This document shows positions 7,228 to 15,822 of a stretch of DNA of 32,080 nt, one piece after another. The position numbers were made by a program, and so were the translations under genes. Position 1 is the first letter of the stretch. Every line of letters begins with the position of its first letter. The stretch is taken from contig NZ_RJTM01000123.1 in the NCBI RefSeq assembly GCF_003725735.1, positions 1 to 32,080 on the forward strand. Direction: 5' to 3'. The notes below the pieces were generated by a model, which searched no databases, was not told the DNA's origin, and saw only the letters and a list, made by a program, of their open reading frames with translations. The DNA is from Sinomicrobium pectinilyticum. Lineage in GTDB: Bacteria > Bacteroidota > Bacteroidia > Flavobacteriales > Flavobacteriaceae.

Positions 7228-7976
7228 GTAATTTAGGCATTGTAATACAGGCTCGATTAGGATCTTCGAGATTACCTAATAAGGTTTTGCTCCCATTAAA
7301 AAATGGAAAGTCTATGCTTATGACGATTATAGAACGTCTGGAGCAATTAGATTTGCCGATAGTAGTTGCTACAACAAATTCTCACACAGACCTTTCTTTG
7401 GTAGATTATTTAAAGGAAAATAATATCAAATACACAAGAGGGGATGAGATGAATGTTCTGAGTCGATTTATAAAGGCTGGGGAAGAAAATAATTTTGACT
7501 TTATCATTAGAGTGTGCTCAGACAATCCATATATAGATATTACCTATATGAATAGGCTTATTCAATTATGGAAGGAAAATAAATCTCAAGATTATATTTC
7601 TTTTAGCTATAAAGGTAAACCGACCATTTTAAGCCATTTTGGAATATTTGGTGAGATCGTAAGTTTTAGTTCTTTATTAAAGATAAGTAAAATGTTCCCT
7701 CAGGATATTTCTTTCCAAGAACATGTGACCAAAGGGGTGTATAGTAATCCTTCGTTATTTAATATTGCGTTAACTGATATTGATAAAGAATTAGAGAAAT
7801 TTGATGGAATAAGGCTGACAGTTGATACTTTAGAAGATTATCATAACATTTGCGAAATAAATGAAAAATTTTCTGAAAATCCATTAGCAAATATAAAAGA
7901 TATTGGAAATTGGATACTAGGAAAAAAGAAAATGATACAAATAATGAATTATACTATAAATAAAAATTTAAAATAA
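7224..7976 (+). CDS. SpsF-type cytidylyltransferase, probable CMP-sugar synthetase
   Basis: A nucleotidyltransferase of the SpsF / CMP-NeuAc-synthetase-like family. The signature GIVIQARLGSSRLPNKVLLPL (5-25) binds the nucleotide triphosphate. TRGDEMNVLSRFIKA and IRVCSDNPYID give the metal-binding Asp region, and LTVDTLEDYHNI is the conserved end of the catalytic core. With 250 residues it is a single domain. It overlaps the wecC stop by 4 nt and is followed 1 nt later by a NeuB-type synthase, so it most likely activates the resulting nonulosonic acid as the CMP form. This gene marks the abrupt fall in GC content: the sequence line 7861-7920 holds 14 G or C in 60. Substrate specificity is inferred from context only. 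Confidence 0.82.
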   Translation: MSNLGIVIQARLGSSRLPNKVLLPLKNGKSMLMTIIERLEQLDLPIVVATTNSHTDLSLVDYLKENNIKYTRGDEMNVLSRFIKAGEENNFDFIIRVCSDNPYIDITYMNRLIQLWKENKSQDYISFSYKGKPTILSHFGIFGEIVSFSSLLKISKMFPQDISFQEHVTKGVYSNPSLFNIALTDIDKELEKFDGIRLTVDTLEDYHNICEINEKFSENPLANIKDIGNWILGKKKMIQIMNYTINKNLK

Positions 7977-7977
7977 A

Positions 7978-9027
7978 ATGAGCGACAAAGGGACATACAT
8001 CATTGGAGAAATTGGACAAAACCACAATGGTTCTGTTGATATTGCTAAATTAATAATAGATTTGGCTTGTAGGCCTATAGAGGAAGATTTGTTCAATCTG
8101 GACTTAAAACCGATGAATGCGGTTAAGCTAACTAAACGTGATTTAAATCAAGAATTGTCACAGTCCCAAATGGATGCACCTTATACCGGAGTAAATTCAT
8201 TTGGACCTACTTATGGGGAACATAGGGAGGCGTTGGAATTAAATGATGAAGAACATTTTGAAGTGTACAAATATGCTAAAGATAAAGGCATTGATTTTGT
8301 TGAAACACTATGTGCCATTGGATGCTTAAGCATGTTAAAATTATTTTCACCTGATTATTTGAAGGTTGCAAGTAGAGATTTGACAAACCTCCCTTTGTTG
8401 GCAGCACTTGCGGAAACAAAGATTCCGATGATAATCTCAACAGGAATGGCTGGAAAGGAGCAGTTGGATGAAGCTATTGATACAATATCGGCGTATCATA
8501 GCAATATTTCAATATTACATTGTGTCTCTCAATATCCAACAGAACCTCAAAATGTAAATTTATCGACAATTACATATTTAAAAAAGAACTATTCGCGTTT
8601 CAAAATCGGGTATTCTGATCATACAATTGGTATTTCAACTCCATTAGCAGCCGTTGCGATGGGTGCTGAAGTTATTGAAAAACATATTACTATTGACAGA
8701 AGGATGAAAGGTACGGATCAAATTGGGTCGTTGGGGCCAGATGGGGTTAATAGAATGGTTCGTGATATTAGAATTTTGGAAAAATCTTTTGGGGTTGAAG
8801 ATATTTTTATTGAAGAAAAAGTAGCTTCAGCAAGGAATAAATTAGAAAGATCTATTGCCACTAAAAGAAAAATGAACAAAGGAGAAATTATTACAGAGGG
8901 CGATATCCATTTATTATCTCCGGGAGATGGTTACAAATGGAGCAAAAGGAATTTAGTTATTGGAAAACGACTGATTAACGATATCGATGCGAATGAACTT
9001 ATTTATAATAATGATATCGAACAATGA
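7978..9027 (+). CDS. NeuB/NANS-like nonulosonic acid (9-phosphate) synthase
   Basis: Condenses phosphoenolpyruvate with a hexose or N-acylhexosamine to give a nine-carbon keto acid. TIM-barrel core with IGEIGQNHNGS (9-19), a PYT..SFGPTYGEHREALEL stretch (69-88), STGMA (154-158), HCVSQYPTEPQNVNL and GYSDHTIGI; C-terminal SAF antifreeze-like domain from about 285 (NKLERSIATKRKMNKGEIIT). The PYT..S.G.TYGEH block resembles the vertebrate Neu5Ac-9-phosphate synthase (NANS) more than enterobacterial NeuB, which suggests a 6-phosphorylated substrate. A roughly 14-residue enlargement near 31-46 is unusual. The KdsC-like phosphatase two genes downstream would remove the resulting phosphate. The product (Neu5Ac, KDN or a relative) cannot be fixed from sequence. 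Confidence 0.87.
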   Translation: MSDKGTYIIGEIGQNHNGSVDIAKLIIDLACRPIEEDLFNLDLKPMNAVKLTKRDLNQELSQSQMDAPYTGVNSFGPTYGEHREALELNDEEHFEVYKYAKDKGIDFVETLCAIGCLSMLKLFSPDYLKVASRDLTNLPLLAALAETKIPMIISTGMAGKEQLDEAIDTISAYHSNISILHCVSQYPTEPQNVNLSTITYLKKNYSRFKIGYSDHTIGISTPLAAVAMGAEVIEKHITIDRRMKGTDQIGSLGPDGVNRMVRDIRILEKSFGVEDIFIEEKVASARNKLERSIATKRKMNKGEIITEGDIHLLSPGDGYKWSKRNLVIGKRLINDIDANELIYNNDIEQ

Positions 9028-9581
9028 TAGCGGATTTATTAAATGAGATTCGCTATTTAAGCGATAAATCAGTGTTTAAACCTTCTTTAGATGCTTTAAC
9101 TAAAGAAGACTGGATTGATATATATGATAGCTTTAAGTATGATTATGAAAATTATTATCCAACGGGCTTTGACGTTCAGAATGTTAAATATTTTCCAGGA
9201 TTAATTGCTACGTTGTTTTATAGAATTTCTAGGCATCTGTTTTTGAATAATAAAATTACCGACGCACAAGAATATTCTTCTTTGGGTTATTCATATTCTG
9301 CTATGGAAATATACTATAGTTCGAATATCGGGAAATCATTAAAAATTAATCATGGAATAGGAACAATTATAGGTGCTAGAACGACAATTGGCGATAATGT
9401 AATTCTACATCATAATGTAACTTTAGGTGATAAAAATGGTGGCAGACCAACCCTGGGTAATAATGTTATTGTGTATCCAGGCGCGGTTATTGTGGGGGAC
9501 ATTAGTATTGGTGATAACAGTGTTGTAGGTGCTAATTCATTTGTAGATAAAAGTTATCCTTCTAATTCAATTATAAAATAA
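9024..9581 (+). CDS. serine-acetyltransferase-like hexapeptide O-acetyltransferase
   Basis: 185 residues. A helical N-terminal half (to about 100) ends in SLGYSYSAMEIYYSSNIGKSLKINHGIGTIIG. A left-handed beta-helix of hexapeptide repeats follows (IGDNVILHHNVTLGDKNGG, LGNNVIVYPGAVIVGDISIGDNSVVGANSFV). The catalytic His of the family falls in INHG or LHHN. The layout is that of CysE serine acetyltransferases, but the C-terminal tail ends early (SYPSNSIIK), without the usual PGxPAKxI extension. Start ATG overlaps the NeuB-like stop (ATGA), and the phosphatase follows after 3 nt. An acetyl transfer onto the nonulosonic acid or its precursor is more likely than cysteine synthesis in this context; that is inference. 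Confidence 0.75.
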   Translation: MIADLLNEIRYLSDKSVFKPSLDALTKEDWIDIYDSFKYDYENYYPTGFDVQNVKYFPGLIATLFYRISRHLFLNNKITDAQEYSSLGYSYSAMEIYYSSNIGKSLKINHGIGTIIGARTTIGDNVILHHNVTLGDKNGGRPTLGNNVIVYPGAVIVGDISIGDNSVVGANSFVDKSYPSNSIIK

Positions 9582-10091
<510 letters not shown>

Positions 10092-10106
10092 AGCAATCCT
10101 GTTAGA

Positions 10107-11342
10107 ATGATTTATCTATATCTTCTTGCCGCTTTATTGTTACCATTTATTGGCCTTTTCTATATAGAAGGAGGGGCTTTGGGAGGGTACCCTAACAATT
10201 CTACCTATCCCTATATGCTATATTTATTTTCCTTTTTTTTAGGATATCGGGTTTTTATTAAACGGGCAATAAAAGTAAAAAAGGGTGAGTTTGTTAATAC
10301 TATGAGAGTTCCTGCAAAGAACTTTAATTCTGTTAGACTTAAGAAACGGATTCTTTTTGGGCTTTTTGTATTGTTGTTTATTTCTTTATTTGCATTTAAT
10401 GGTATTGATGTTTTGATGGGTAGCATGTCAAAAGGTGAATTCAGGTCACAAATGGGCTATTTTGGTTTTATAATGGCCATCCCCACTAAGTATATATTCC
10501 CTGCTTTGTTTACCCGGTTATGTTGTGTTTACTATGTAAATAAAACACAAGGCCTCAAACGACTTAAGCTGGATTGGTTCTTTTACACTTGTTGTCTATT
10601 TGTTGTAATATTTGGATTTACATTCGGTGATAAGACAATGGCAATAACTATGCTGTTGTGTGGTCTAATTGTTTTGTTTTGGCAGAGAACAAGAATTTCC
10701 CATGTATTTTTTTTCGGTCTTTTTTCACTGGTTATTTTGATTTTAACCGGCTATTTATTTGATGATTTTTTAAAAGGAAGATCAATAGAAGGAGTACTGG
10801 ATTATATAGAAGTTAGGGCCTTTGCGTTGAGTGGAGAAAGCTCTTGGAAAGTATGGGACCTTTATATTCATGACAGGGTAAATTTTGACTATTTTTCAAC
10901 TTTATTGGGAGTTTTAGGCTCGGGACTTATTTATTTTCTGTTAGGGATTTCCAAATATAGTGTGATAGCGTACAAATTTAATTTTGGTACAGCAGTTACC
11001 GCCCTATTGTATCCGGGAGCTATAGATTTAATAAATTCAGGGTTATGGAACATAACCCCAACAGCTTATGTAGAAGGCCTTTTGGCAGGGGGGATAATTG
11101 GCATTATAATATTTGGGATATTTGGAGGTATAGTTTTTGCACATATTTATAGGAAAATTTCGAAGGGATTCTATACAAAAAACTATGCAAAGGTTAGCAT
11201 TTTTGTCGTGTACTTTGTAAATGCATACAGTGCTTGGTTAATGTCAGGAGGTATTACCACATTGTTCCATCCAGTGACCATTATGGGGATATTGGCTGCA
11301 TATTATGTCATAAGAATGTTCGAAAAAATTATTATAAAATAA
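10107..11342 (+). CDS. wzy: Wzy-like oligosaccharide repeat-unit polymerase
   Basis: A 411-residue protein made almost entirely of hydrophobic segments (about ten, from IYLYLLAALLLPFIGLFYI at the start to MGILAAYYVIRMFEKIII at the end). It has a larger polar stretch around 212-260 (FDDFLKGRSIEGVLDY, ALSGESSWKVWDLYIHDRVNFD), as expected for the periplasmic loop of Wzy. Wzy proteins share little sequence, so the call rests on topology, size, and position between sugar-synthesis genes, flippase and transferases. No other polymerase candidate exists in the locus, and export through Wza/Wzc requires one. The gene is AT-rich. Its start is preceded by a 15-nt gap lacking a Shine-Dalgarno match, normal for Bacteroidota. 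An O-acetylating membrane protein is a less likely alternative. Confidence 0.75.
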   Translation: MIYLYLLAALLLPFIGLFYIEGGALGGYPNNSTYPYMLYLFSFFLGYRVFIKRAIKVKKGEFVNTMRVPAKNFNSVRLKKRILFGLFVLLFISLFAFNGIDVLMGSMSKGEFRSQMGYFGFIMAIPTKYIFPALFTRLCCVYYVNKTQGLKRLKLDWFFYTCCLFVVIFGFTFGDKTMAITMLLCGLIVLFWQRTRISHVFFFGLFSLVILILTGYLFDDFLKGRSIEGVLDYIEVRAFALSGESSWKVWDLYIHDRVNFDYFSTLLGVLGSGLIYFLLGISKYSVIAYKFNFGTAVTALLYPGAIDLINSGLWNITPTAYVEGLLAGGIIGIIIFGIFGGIVFAHIYRKISKGFYTKNYAKVSIFVVYFVNAYSAWLMSGGITTLFHPVTIMGILAAYYVIRMFEKIIIK

Positions 11343-11368
11343 AAGAAGAAACAGATTAAAAAAATAAG

Positions 11369-12673
11369 ATGGTGCCTGTTTATAACAACAAAATATATGT
11401 AAAGATGGTGTATTTAAGCATCTTGATATTTATTCTTGTTGGTTTTTTTTATAATTATAAAAATAATTGGGGTAGGATTAGTGAATCCAGTGGTGGAGTC
11501 AAGGAAAATATTATTGAAAATTTTGATTCTACACCCCTTGTTAGACCAAAGTCTAGCGGGGAGACATCATTGGAAACTACAAAAATTGAGAATAGTCAGG
11601 GTGAGGAGTTAATCCATATAAATGCAAAAGAATTTGGTGCCAAGGGAGATGGTAAGACCAATGATAGAGTTGTCCTTCAAAAAGCGATAGATAGCATAGC
11701 CAATTCTGAATCGGGGGGAACACTGTTTTTACCCGAAGGGGTTTACGCTATTTATGATCAGTCTTTGGCATTGTGGGGAAATAACATCTCTTTAATTGGA
11801 GAAAATAGAGAAAGAACCGTTATTCTTAAGCGAGGAAATGCAGGACAATATGGGGATTGTGTAGATATCATCGGGAAAGTAAAAGGGCTTAAATATTTTG
11901 GCGATTTTGGGAAAGGTGCTTATAATAAGCGGACCACCTATCTGGGCAAAACAATACCGGCAAGGGATATTAAAATAGCAAATATTACACTGGACACTAA
12001 GTTAACTAAGGCCAACCCTTTGGCAAATAATCTTGGGATAATAAATTGTGAGAGGGCATTAATTGAGAATTGCAATATAAAAAACGCTCTTCAAAGTAAT
12101 GTGGCCATTGTTAATGTAACTAATCAACATAAAAACGGAAAAGTAAAATTTCGAAATTGTACATTCTCCAATTCAGGGACTCATAATGTTAGAGTTATTA
12201 GTTATAATCAGGGCAATTTGCTTGGTAATGACATAACATTTGAGAAATGCAGGTTTTTGGAGGTGTCTGGAGCAGATGTACATGTTAAGGAGCTAAAAAA
12301 AATTCTCAATGGCGAAAAAAAAGTTCATTTATGGTATCGTGGAGCAAAGGCAAGTGGAGCTACCAAGGTCTTGGTAAAAGATTCATATTTTGACTCTTCG
12401 GGGATAATATTTGCAAACGGAAATGTTAATGGCCTAATATTGACAGGTAATAAAATAGAATCCACCGTTTATATTCTTCATTCTTATCGAGATGATTTAT
12501 CCCCGGCAATTAGAATAAACAATAACAGGTTTTCGAAGAGAGTTGATCTTGTGAGGAAAACTCTTAAAAGATCTGAAAAAGATATTTTCTCTAAAAAGAA
12601 CAATGTTTATATATATCCGGGGATGTTATTGAAAAAAACGTCTGTGGATATAGATAACAATCCGATTGATTAA
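11369..12673 (+). CDS. membrane-anchored right-handed beta-helix protein (pectate-lyase-3-like)
   Basis: 434 residues. An uncleaved-looking N-terminal hydrophobic segment (MVYLSILIFILVGFFYNY, about 12-29) should anchor it or export it to the periplasm. A low-complexity linker follows. From about 82 comes the hallmark of Pectate_lyase_3 / glycosyl-hydrolase-28-like beta-helices (INAKEFGAKGDGKTNDRVVLQKAID, with GAKGDG at 90-95, then GGTLFLPEGVY). Later repeats (IANITLDT, INCERALIENCNIKNA, VKFRNCTFSNSG, ITFEKCRFLEVSG, VLVKDSYFDSSG) are successive beta-helix coils. Such proteins bind, cleave or epimerise polysaccharides; several exopolysaccharide loci carry one that trims the polymer. No catalytic residues can be assigned with certainty, so whether it is a lyase, hydrolase or a non-enzymatic structural protein is open. 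Confidence 0.7.
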   Translation: MVPVYNNKIYVKMVYLSILIFILVGFFYNYKNNWGRISESSGGVKENIIENFDSTPLVRPKSSGETSLETTKIENSQGEELIHINAKEFGAKGDGKTNDRVVLQKAIDSIANSESGGTLFLPEGVYAIYDQSLALWGNNISLIGENRERTVILKRGNAGQYGDCVDIIGKVKGLKYFGDFGKGAYNKRTTYLGKTIPARDIKIANITLDTKLTKANPLANNLGIINCERALIENCNIKNALQSNVAIVNVTNQHKNGKVKFRNCTFSNSGTHNVRVISYNQGNLLGNDITFEKCRFLEVSGADVHVKELKKILNGEKKVHLWYRGAKASGATKVLVKDSYFDSSGIIFANGNVNGLILTGNKIESTVYILHSYRDDLSPAIRINNNRFSKRVDLVRKTLKRSEKDIFSKKNNVYIYPGMLLKKTSVDIDNNPID

Positions 12674-12682
12674 AGAATTTTT

Positions 12683-14077
12683 ATGGCTGTTGATATCAAT
12701 GAAATAGAAAGAAAATACAATGTTGAAAGTGTTCAAAGTGGCGATCTTAAAATATGGCCGATTGTAAGATTTAAAATATGGGAAGAATTGGCAGCCAAAG
12801 CAGGGCGGAAATCCAGGACGGTAAAACTAAACCAAAGTACCCTTAAAATTGTAGCTAAGAGCTTGTTTTTCGGGTTGAGGAATTGGCGTCGTTTCCCTTC
12901 AAGCAAATATTGGGTGTTTACATCATCAGGGTATAGAAAAGTATTTTGTCAAAAAAATCATGATAGGGTTACCGAAGACTTGCCAGATTTATTGCAAGGA
13001 GTAATGATTTTCGAGAACCCGGTAGCTTTGGGGAAACATTATTCTTTAAAGTCGCTTCCTCACCCGAAGAATATAGTAAGTCAGTCTTTCCTTTATCTGG
13101 GAACCTTTTTATTTTCATTGCTGTATGGGCGTCGTAGAATTGAAAATGAGAGGTTTATAAATCAGATAATAAAAGACTTTGAAATATCAGTGAATTATAA
13201 GTCTATAATTGCCCGATTTTATGGACAGTATTTTTTCATGAAAATGGTTTTAAGGTTTAAAAAACCTAAAATGGTGTTTATGGTTTATACTGCTTCGTCA
13301 ATGGGACTTATTAAGGCATTCAAGGAGTTTGATGTGCCTGTTGTAGAACTTCAACATGGTGTGATAAATAATTTACACCCGGCTTATAATCAAATGATTC
13401 AATTTAGTTCAACCTTTTTTCCGGATTATCTGTTTACCTATGGGGTTCATGAACTTCAATATTTCGGTATGAATAACTACTTTATAAAAAAGAGCAATGT
13501 ATTCCCGGTAGGGTATTCCTTTATTGATAAATACCGGTATCAGGCTCCCCGAAATGAAGAGTATAGGAAAAAAAATTATGGTTCCTTTAATAGGATTGTC
13601 GCTTTCTCATTTCAAGAACCCATTGAAGATTTTACATTTGAATTTTTAAATAATGTAGGTGAGTTGGATCCCAGTATATTATACCTGATTGTCCCCAGGA
13701 ATCCGGACCTACAAAGTAGAGTGTCTTTAGCTTCGAATATTATTATCGAAAGAAAATTAAATATATATGATGCGATAAATATGTCGGATATACATAGTAC
13801 TGTAAATTCTACTTGTGCAATAGAAGCATTGGCATTAGGGAAACCCAATGTTTTGATTGATCATATGGGATTGGCCAGGTCATACTATTATGGAATATTT
13901 AAAGATTCCCTCTCTGTAAAGTTTGTTGAACCTGATCCGAAGGAATATTATGCGGCTATAAAAAAGCCTGATTTCCCACCATCTGAACGGATATCAAATG
14001 AAGGCAAGGTTTTTTTTGAAAAAGACTTCAAAAAGAATATTATTGACCTTCTTCGGAAACTCCCAAATATACAATAG
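12683..14077 (+). CDS. putative GT-B glycosyltransferase of the surface-polysaccharide type
   Basis: I do not recognise a named family for this 464-residue protein. No transmembrane segment dominates; a hydrophobic patch near 137-150 (FLYLGTFLFSLLYG) may aid membrane association. Two features suggest a GT-B fold like that of capsule, CDP-glycerol or sialyl/Kdo transferases: VPVVELQHGVINN (218-230, with Gln224-His225-Gly226) and, near the C terminus, MSDIHSTVNSTCAIEALALGKPNVLIDHMG (about 368-397), the usual serine-rich donor-binding turn followed by EAxxxGxP (Glu381). A basic N-terminal third (WRRFPSSKYWVF) fits interaction with a membrane lipid acceptor. In a cluster with a CMP-nonulosonate module and no recognisable sialyltransferase, it is the best candidate for the nonulosonate transferase; that is inference. 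Confidence 0.6.
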   Translation: MAVDINEIERKYNVESVQSGDLKIWPIVRFKIWEELAAKAGRKSRTVKLNQSTLKIVAKSLFFGLRNWRRFPSSKYWVFTSSGYRKVFCQKNHDRVTEDLPDLLQGVMIFENPVALGKHYSLKSLPHPKNIVSQSFLYLGTFLFSLLYGRRRIENERFINQIIKDFEISVNYKSIIARFYGQYFFMKMVLRFKKPKMVFMVYTASSMGLIKAFKEFDVPVVELQHGVINNLHPAYNQMIQFSSTFFPDYLFTYGVHELQYFGMNNYFIKKSNVFPVGYSFIDKYRYQAPRNEEYRKKNYGSFNRIVAFSFQEPIEDFTFEFLNNVGELDPSILYLIVPRNPDLQSRVSLASNIIIERKLNIYDAINMSDIHSTVNSTCAIEALALGKPNVLIDHMGLARSYYYGIFKDSLSVKFVEPDPKEYYAAIKKPDFPPSERISNEGKVFFEKDFKKNIIDLLRKLPNIQ

Positions 14078-14079
14078 AA

Positions 14080-15342
14080 GTGGTGCAACTAAAAAAACTA
14101 TTGGCTTCCCCGCTTTTCAAAGAGACGGCACTTTACGGTTTGACCAATGCCTTGTTTACTGGATTGCCGTTGATTCTCATGCCCTTTTTGGTAGCTGTTA
14201 TGGCACCTGAAGATTACGGTACCTTAGATCTATTTAAAAGCCTTACTTTGGTTTTAACACCGATATTGGGCCTGAGTACTATTCAATCCGTTACACGTTT
14301 TTACTATGATTTAGACACAAATGACTTCAGGAAGTTTTGTTCAACAGTTATTATATTTCATTTCATTAGTGCAATTTCGGCTTCTGTGGTGTTGTTCTTT
14401 GTGAGTTTAATGATCGAGTCTGAATATCTTATAATCGTTCTTTTATCTGTTGCTTTTTTTTTATTCAACCAAATAACCGAAGTTTTATTGATTATCTATC
14501 GCGTAAAAAAACAGCCAAAAAACTTTATGATAATCAGATTAGGCAGCGTGGTACTGGACTTATTGTTGTTAGTACTTTTATATCATCTCTACGATACATA
14601 TGATTGGCATTTTCGTGTAATTCCAAATGTAATCGCTACAGTTGCCATAGGGTTAATGTCGCTATGTATTTTACACTTCCAATTCGCCATCAAAACTACA
14701 TTTAGTTTGCGATTGTTTAAGGATGCAGTTGCTTTTAGTGCACCCTTAATTCTACATATGATTTCTGGTTACATATTGAATGTTGGAGATAGATTTTTTA
14801 TTGTTCATTTTTTGGGAGATAAGGCACTTGGGAGTTATTCCGTAGGATATCAGTTGGGTATGTCAATTAGTTTTTTCTATACCAGTTTTAACTTAGCTTG
14901 GACACCTACATTCTATGAGTGGATGAAATCCGGTAGGTTTTCAGCAATAGAAAAGGTGAAAAAAATTGTATTTTTCGGCCTTCCAATATTAGGGTTTGTT
15001 TTGGTTATCGCATGGCAGGGACTCTCAAAATACATTGATAACTTGGCAAAATACGATATCGATTTAAAATTGATCGTATCAATCGTCCTTGCGTATATTA
15101 TTCTATCTTATTATAAATTTAACGCAAACTATTTCTTTTACGCGAAAAAAACGAAAAAAATAGCTTCTATTACACTGTTGTCGGCTGTACTGTCCATTGT
15201 CGGTAATTTTCTGCTGATACCCCGACTAGGATTAATGGGAGCAGCTTATACAACATTGGTTTCATTTACTATTATGTCGATAATTGTTGTTCGAGTCAAA
15301 AATAAACTTACTATTGAAAAACATGAGAAGAGTATTCTATAA
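14080..15342 (+). CDS. wzx: Wzx-type polysaccharide flippase (MOP/MATE superfamily)
   Basis: 420 residues with about 12 hydrophobic segments, beginning ETALYGLTNALFTGLPLILMPFLVAVMAPEDYGTLDLFKS, the standard opening of RfbX/Wzx proteins: an amphipathic start, the first helix, then xxYGxxxLFxS. Middle landmarks include LHMISGYILNVGDRFFIVHFLG and LGSYSVGYQLGMSISFFYTSFNLAWTPTFYEWM. It moves lipid-linked repeat units across the inner membrane. The start codon is GTG: GTG at 14080 or the adjacent GTG at 14083, 2 or 5 nt after the stop of the upstream gene. No ATG is available before the conserved first helix. The 3' end overlaps the next gene by 20 nt. Confidence 0.88.
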   Translation: MVQLKKLLASPLFKETALYGLTNALFTGLPLILMPFLVAVMAPEDYGTLDLFKSLTLVLTPILGLSTIQSVTRFYYDLDTNDFRKFCSTVIIFHFISAISASVVLFFVSLMIESEYLIIVLLSVAFFLFNQITEVLLIIYRVKKQPKNFMIIRLGSVVLDLLLLVLLYHLYDTYDWHFRVIPNVIATVAIGLMSLCILHFQFAIKTTFSLRLFKDAVAFSAPLILHMISGYILNVGDRFFIVHFLGDKALGSYSVGYQLGMSISFFYTSFNLAWTPTFYEWMKSGRFSAIEKVKKIVFFGLPILGFVLVIAWQGLSKYIDNLAKYDIDLKLIVSIVLAYIILSYYKFNANYFFYAKKTKKIASITLLSAVLSIVGNFLLIPRLGLMGAAYTTLVSFTIMSIIVVRVKNKLTIEKHEKSIL

Positions 15343-15820
15343 AGTTAAACGTTTGGTGTTTAGTACGATTAGTTTCATTGCATGTAGAAATTCTAAGGTT
15401 TTTCGCTGTAAGATTAACAATTATACAAAGTTTAACGGGAAAGAGAAATTTGGAAAAAATGTCAATTTTAATGGATGTAGAGTTTATGGTAAAGGAACGG
15501 TAAGTTTTGGGGATAATTTTCATTCTGCAAAGGGACTCTGTTTTCTTACCTCATTTCATAATTACGATGGTGCGGCAATCCCATACGATCATACGGTTAT
15601 AACCAAAAATGTTATAATCGAAGATAATGTGTGGCTTGGGCTAAATGTTATAATAATGGGAGGGGTAACGATTGGTGAAGGAGCCATCATCCAAGCAGGA
15701 AGTGTAGTTGTCAATGATATTCCAAAATGTGCTATTGCTGGAGGGCATCCGGCAAAAGTTTTCTCTTATAGGGATAAGGAAAAGTATAATGAATTGAAAA
15801 AAGAAGGTAAGTTTTTTTAA
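15323..15820 (+). CDS. left-handed beta-helix acyltransferase (WbbJ/maltose-acetyltransferase-like)
   Basis: About 165 residues. Hexapeptide repeats run from about 35 to 140 (FGKNVNFNGCRVYGKGTVSFGDNF, IEDNVWLGLNVIIMGGVTIGEGAIIQAGSVVVNDI) and close with CAIAGGHPAKVFSYRD, the standard acyl-CoA-site tail. The catalytic His is expected in SFHNYDGAAIPYDH. It would O-acetylate a sugar of the repeat unit. The frame is open from an ATG at 15284, but that start would put 59 bases inside wzx and add a tail unlike the family. ATG 15323 (MRRVFYKVKRLVF) overlaps wzx by 20 nt and gives the usual length, so it is chosen. A basic N terminus suggests membrane association. Confidence 0.82.
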   Translation: MRRVFYKVKRLVFSTISFIACRNSKVFRCKINNYTKFNGKEKFGKNVNFNGCRVYGKGTVSFGDNFHSAKGLCFLTSFHNYDGAAIPYDHTVITKNVIIEDNVWLGLNVIIMGGVTIGEGAIIQAGSVVVNDIPKCAIAGGHPAKVFSYRDKEKYNELKKEGKFF

Positions 15821-15822
15821 AG

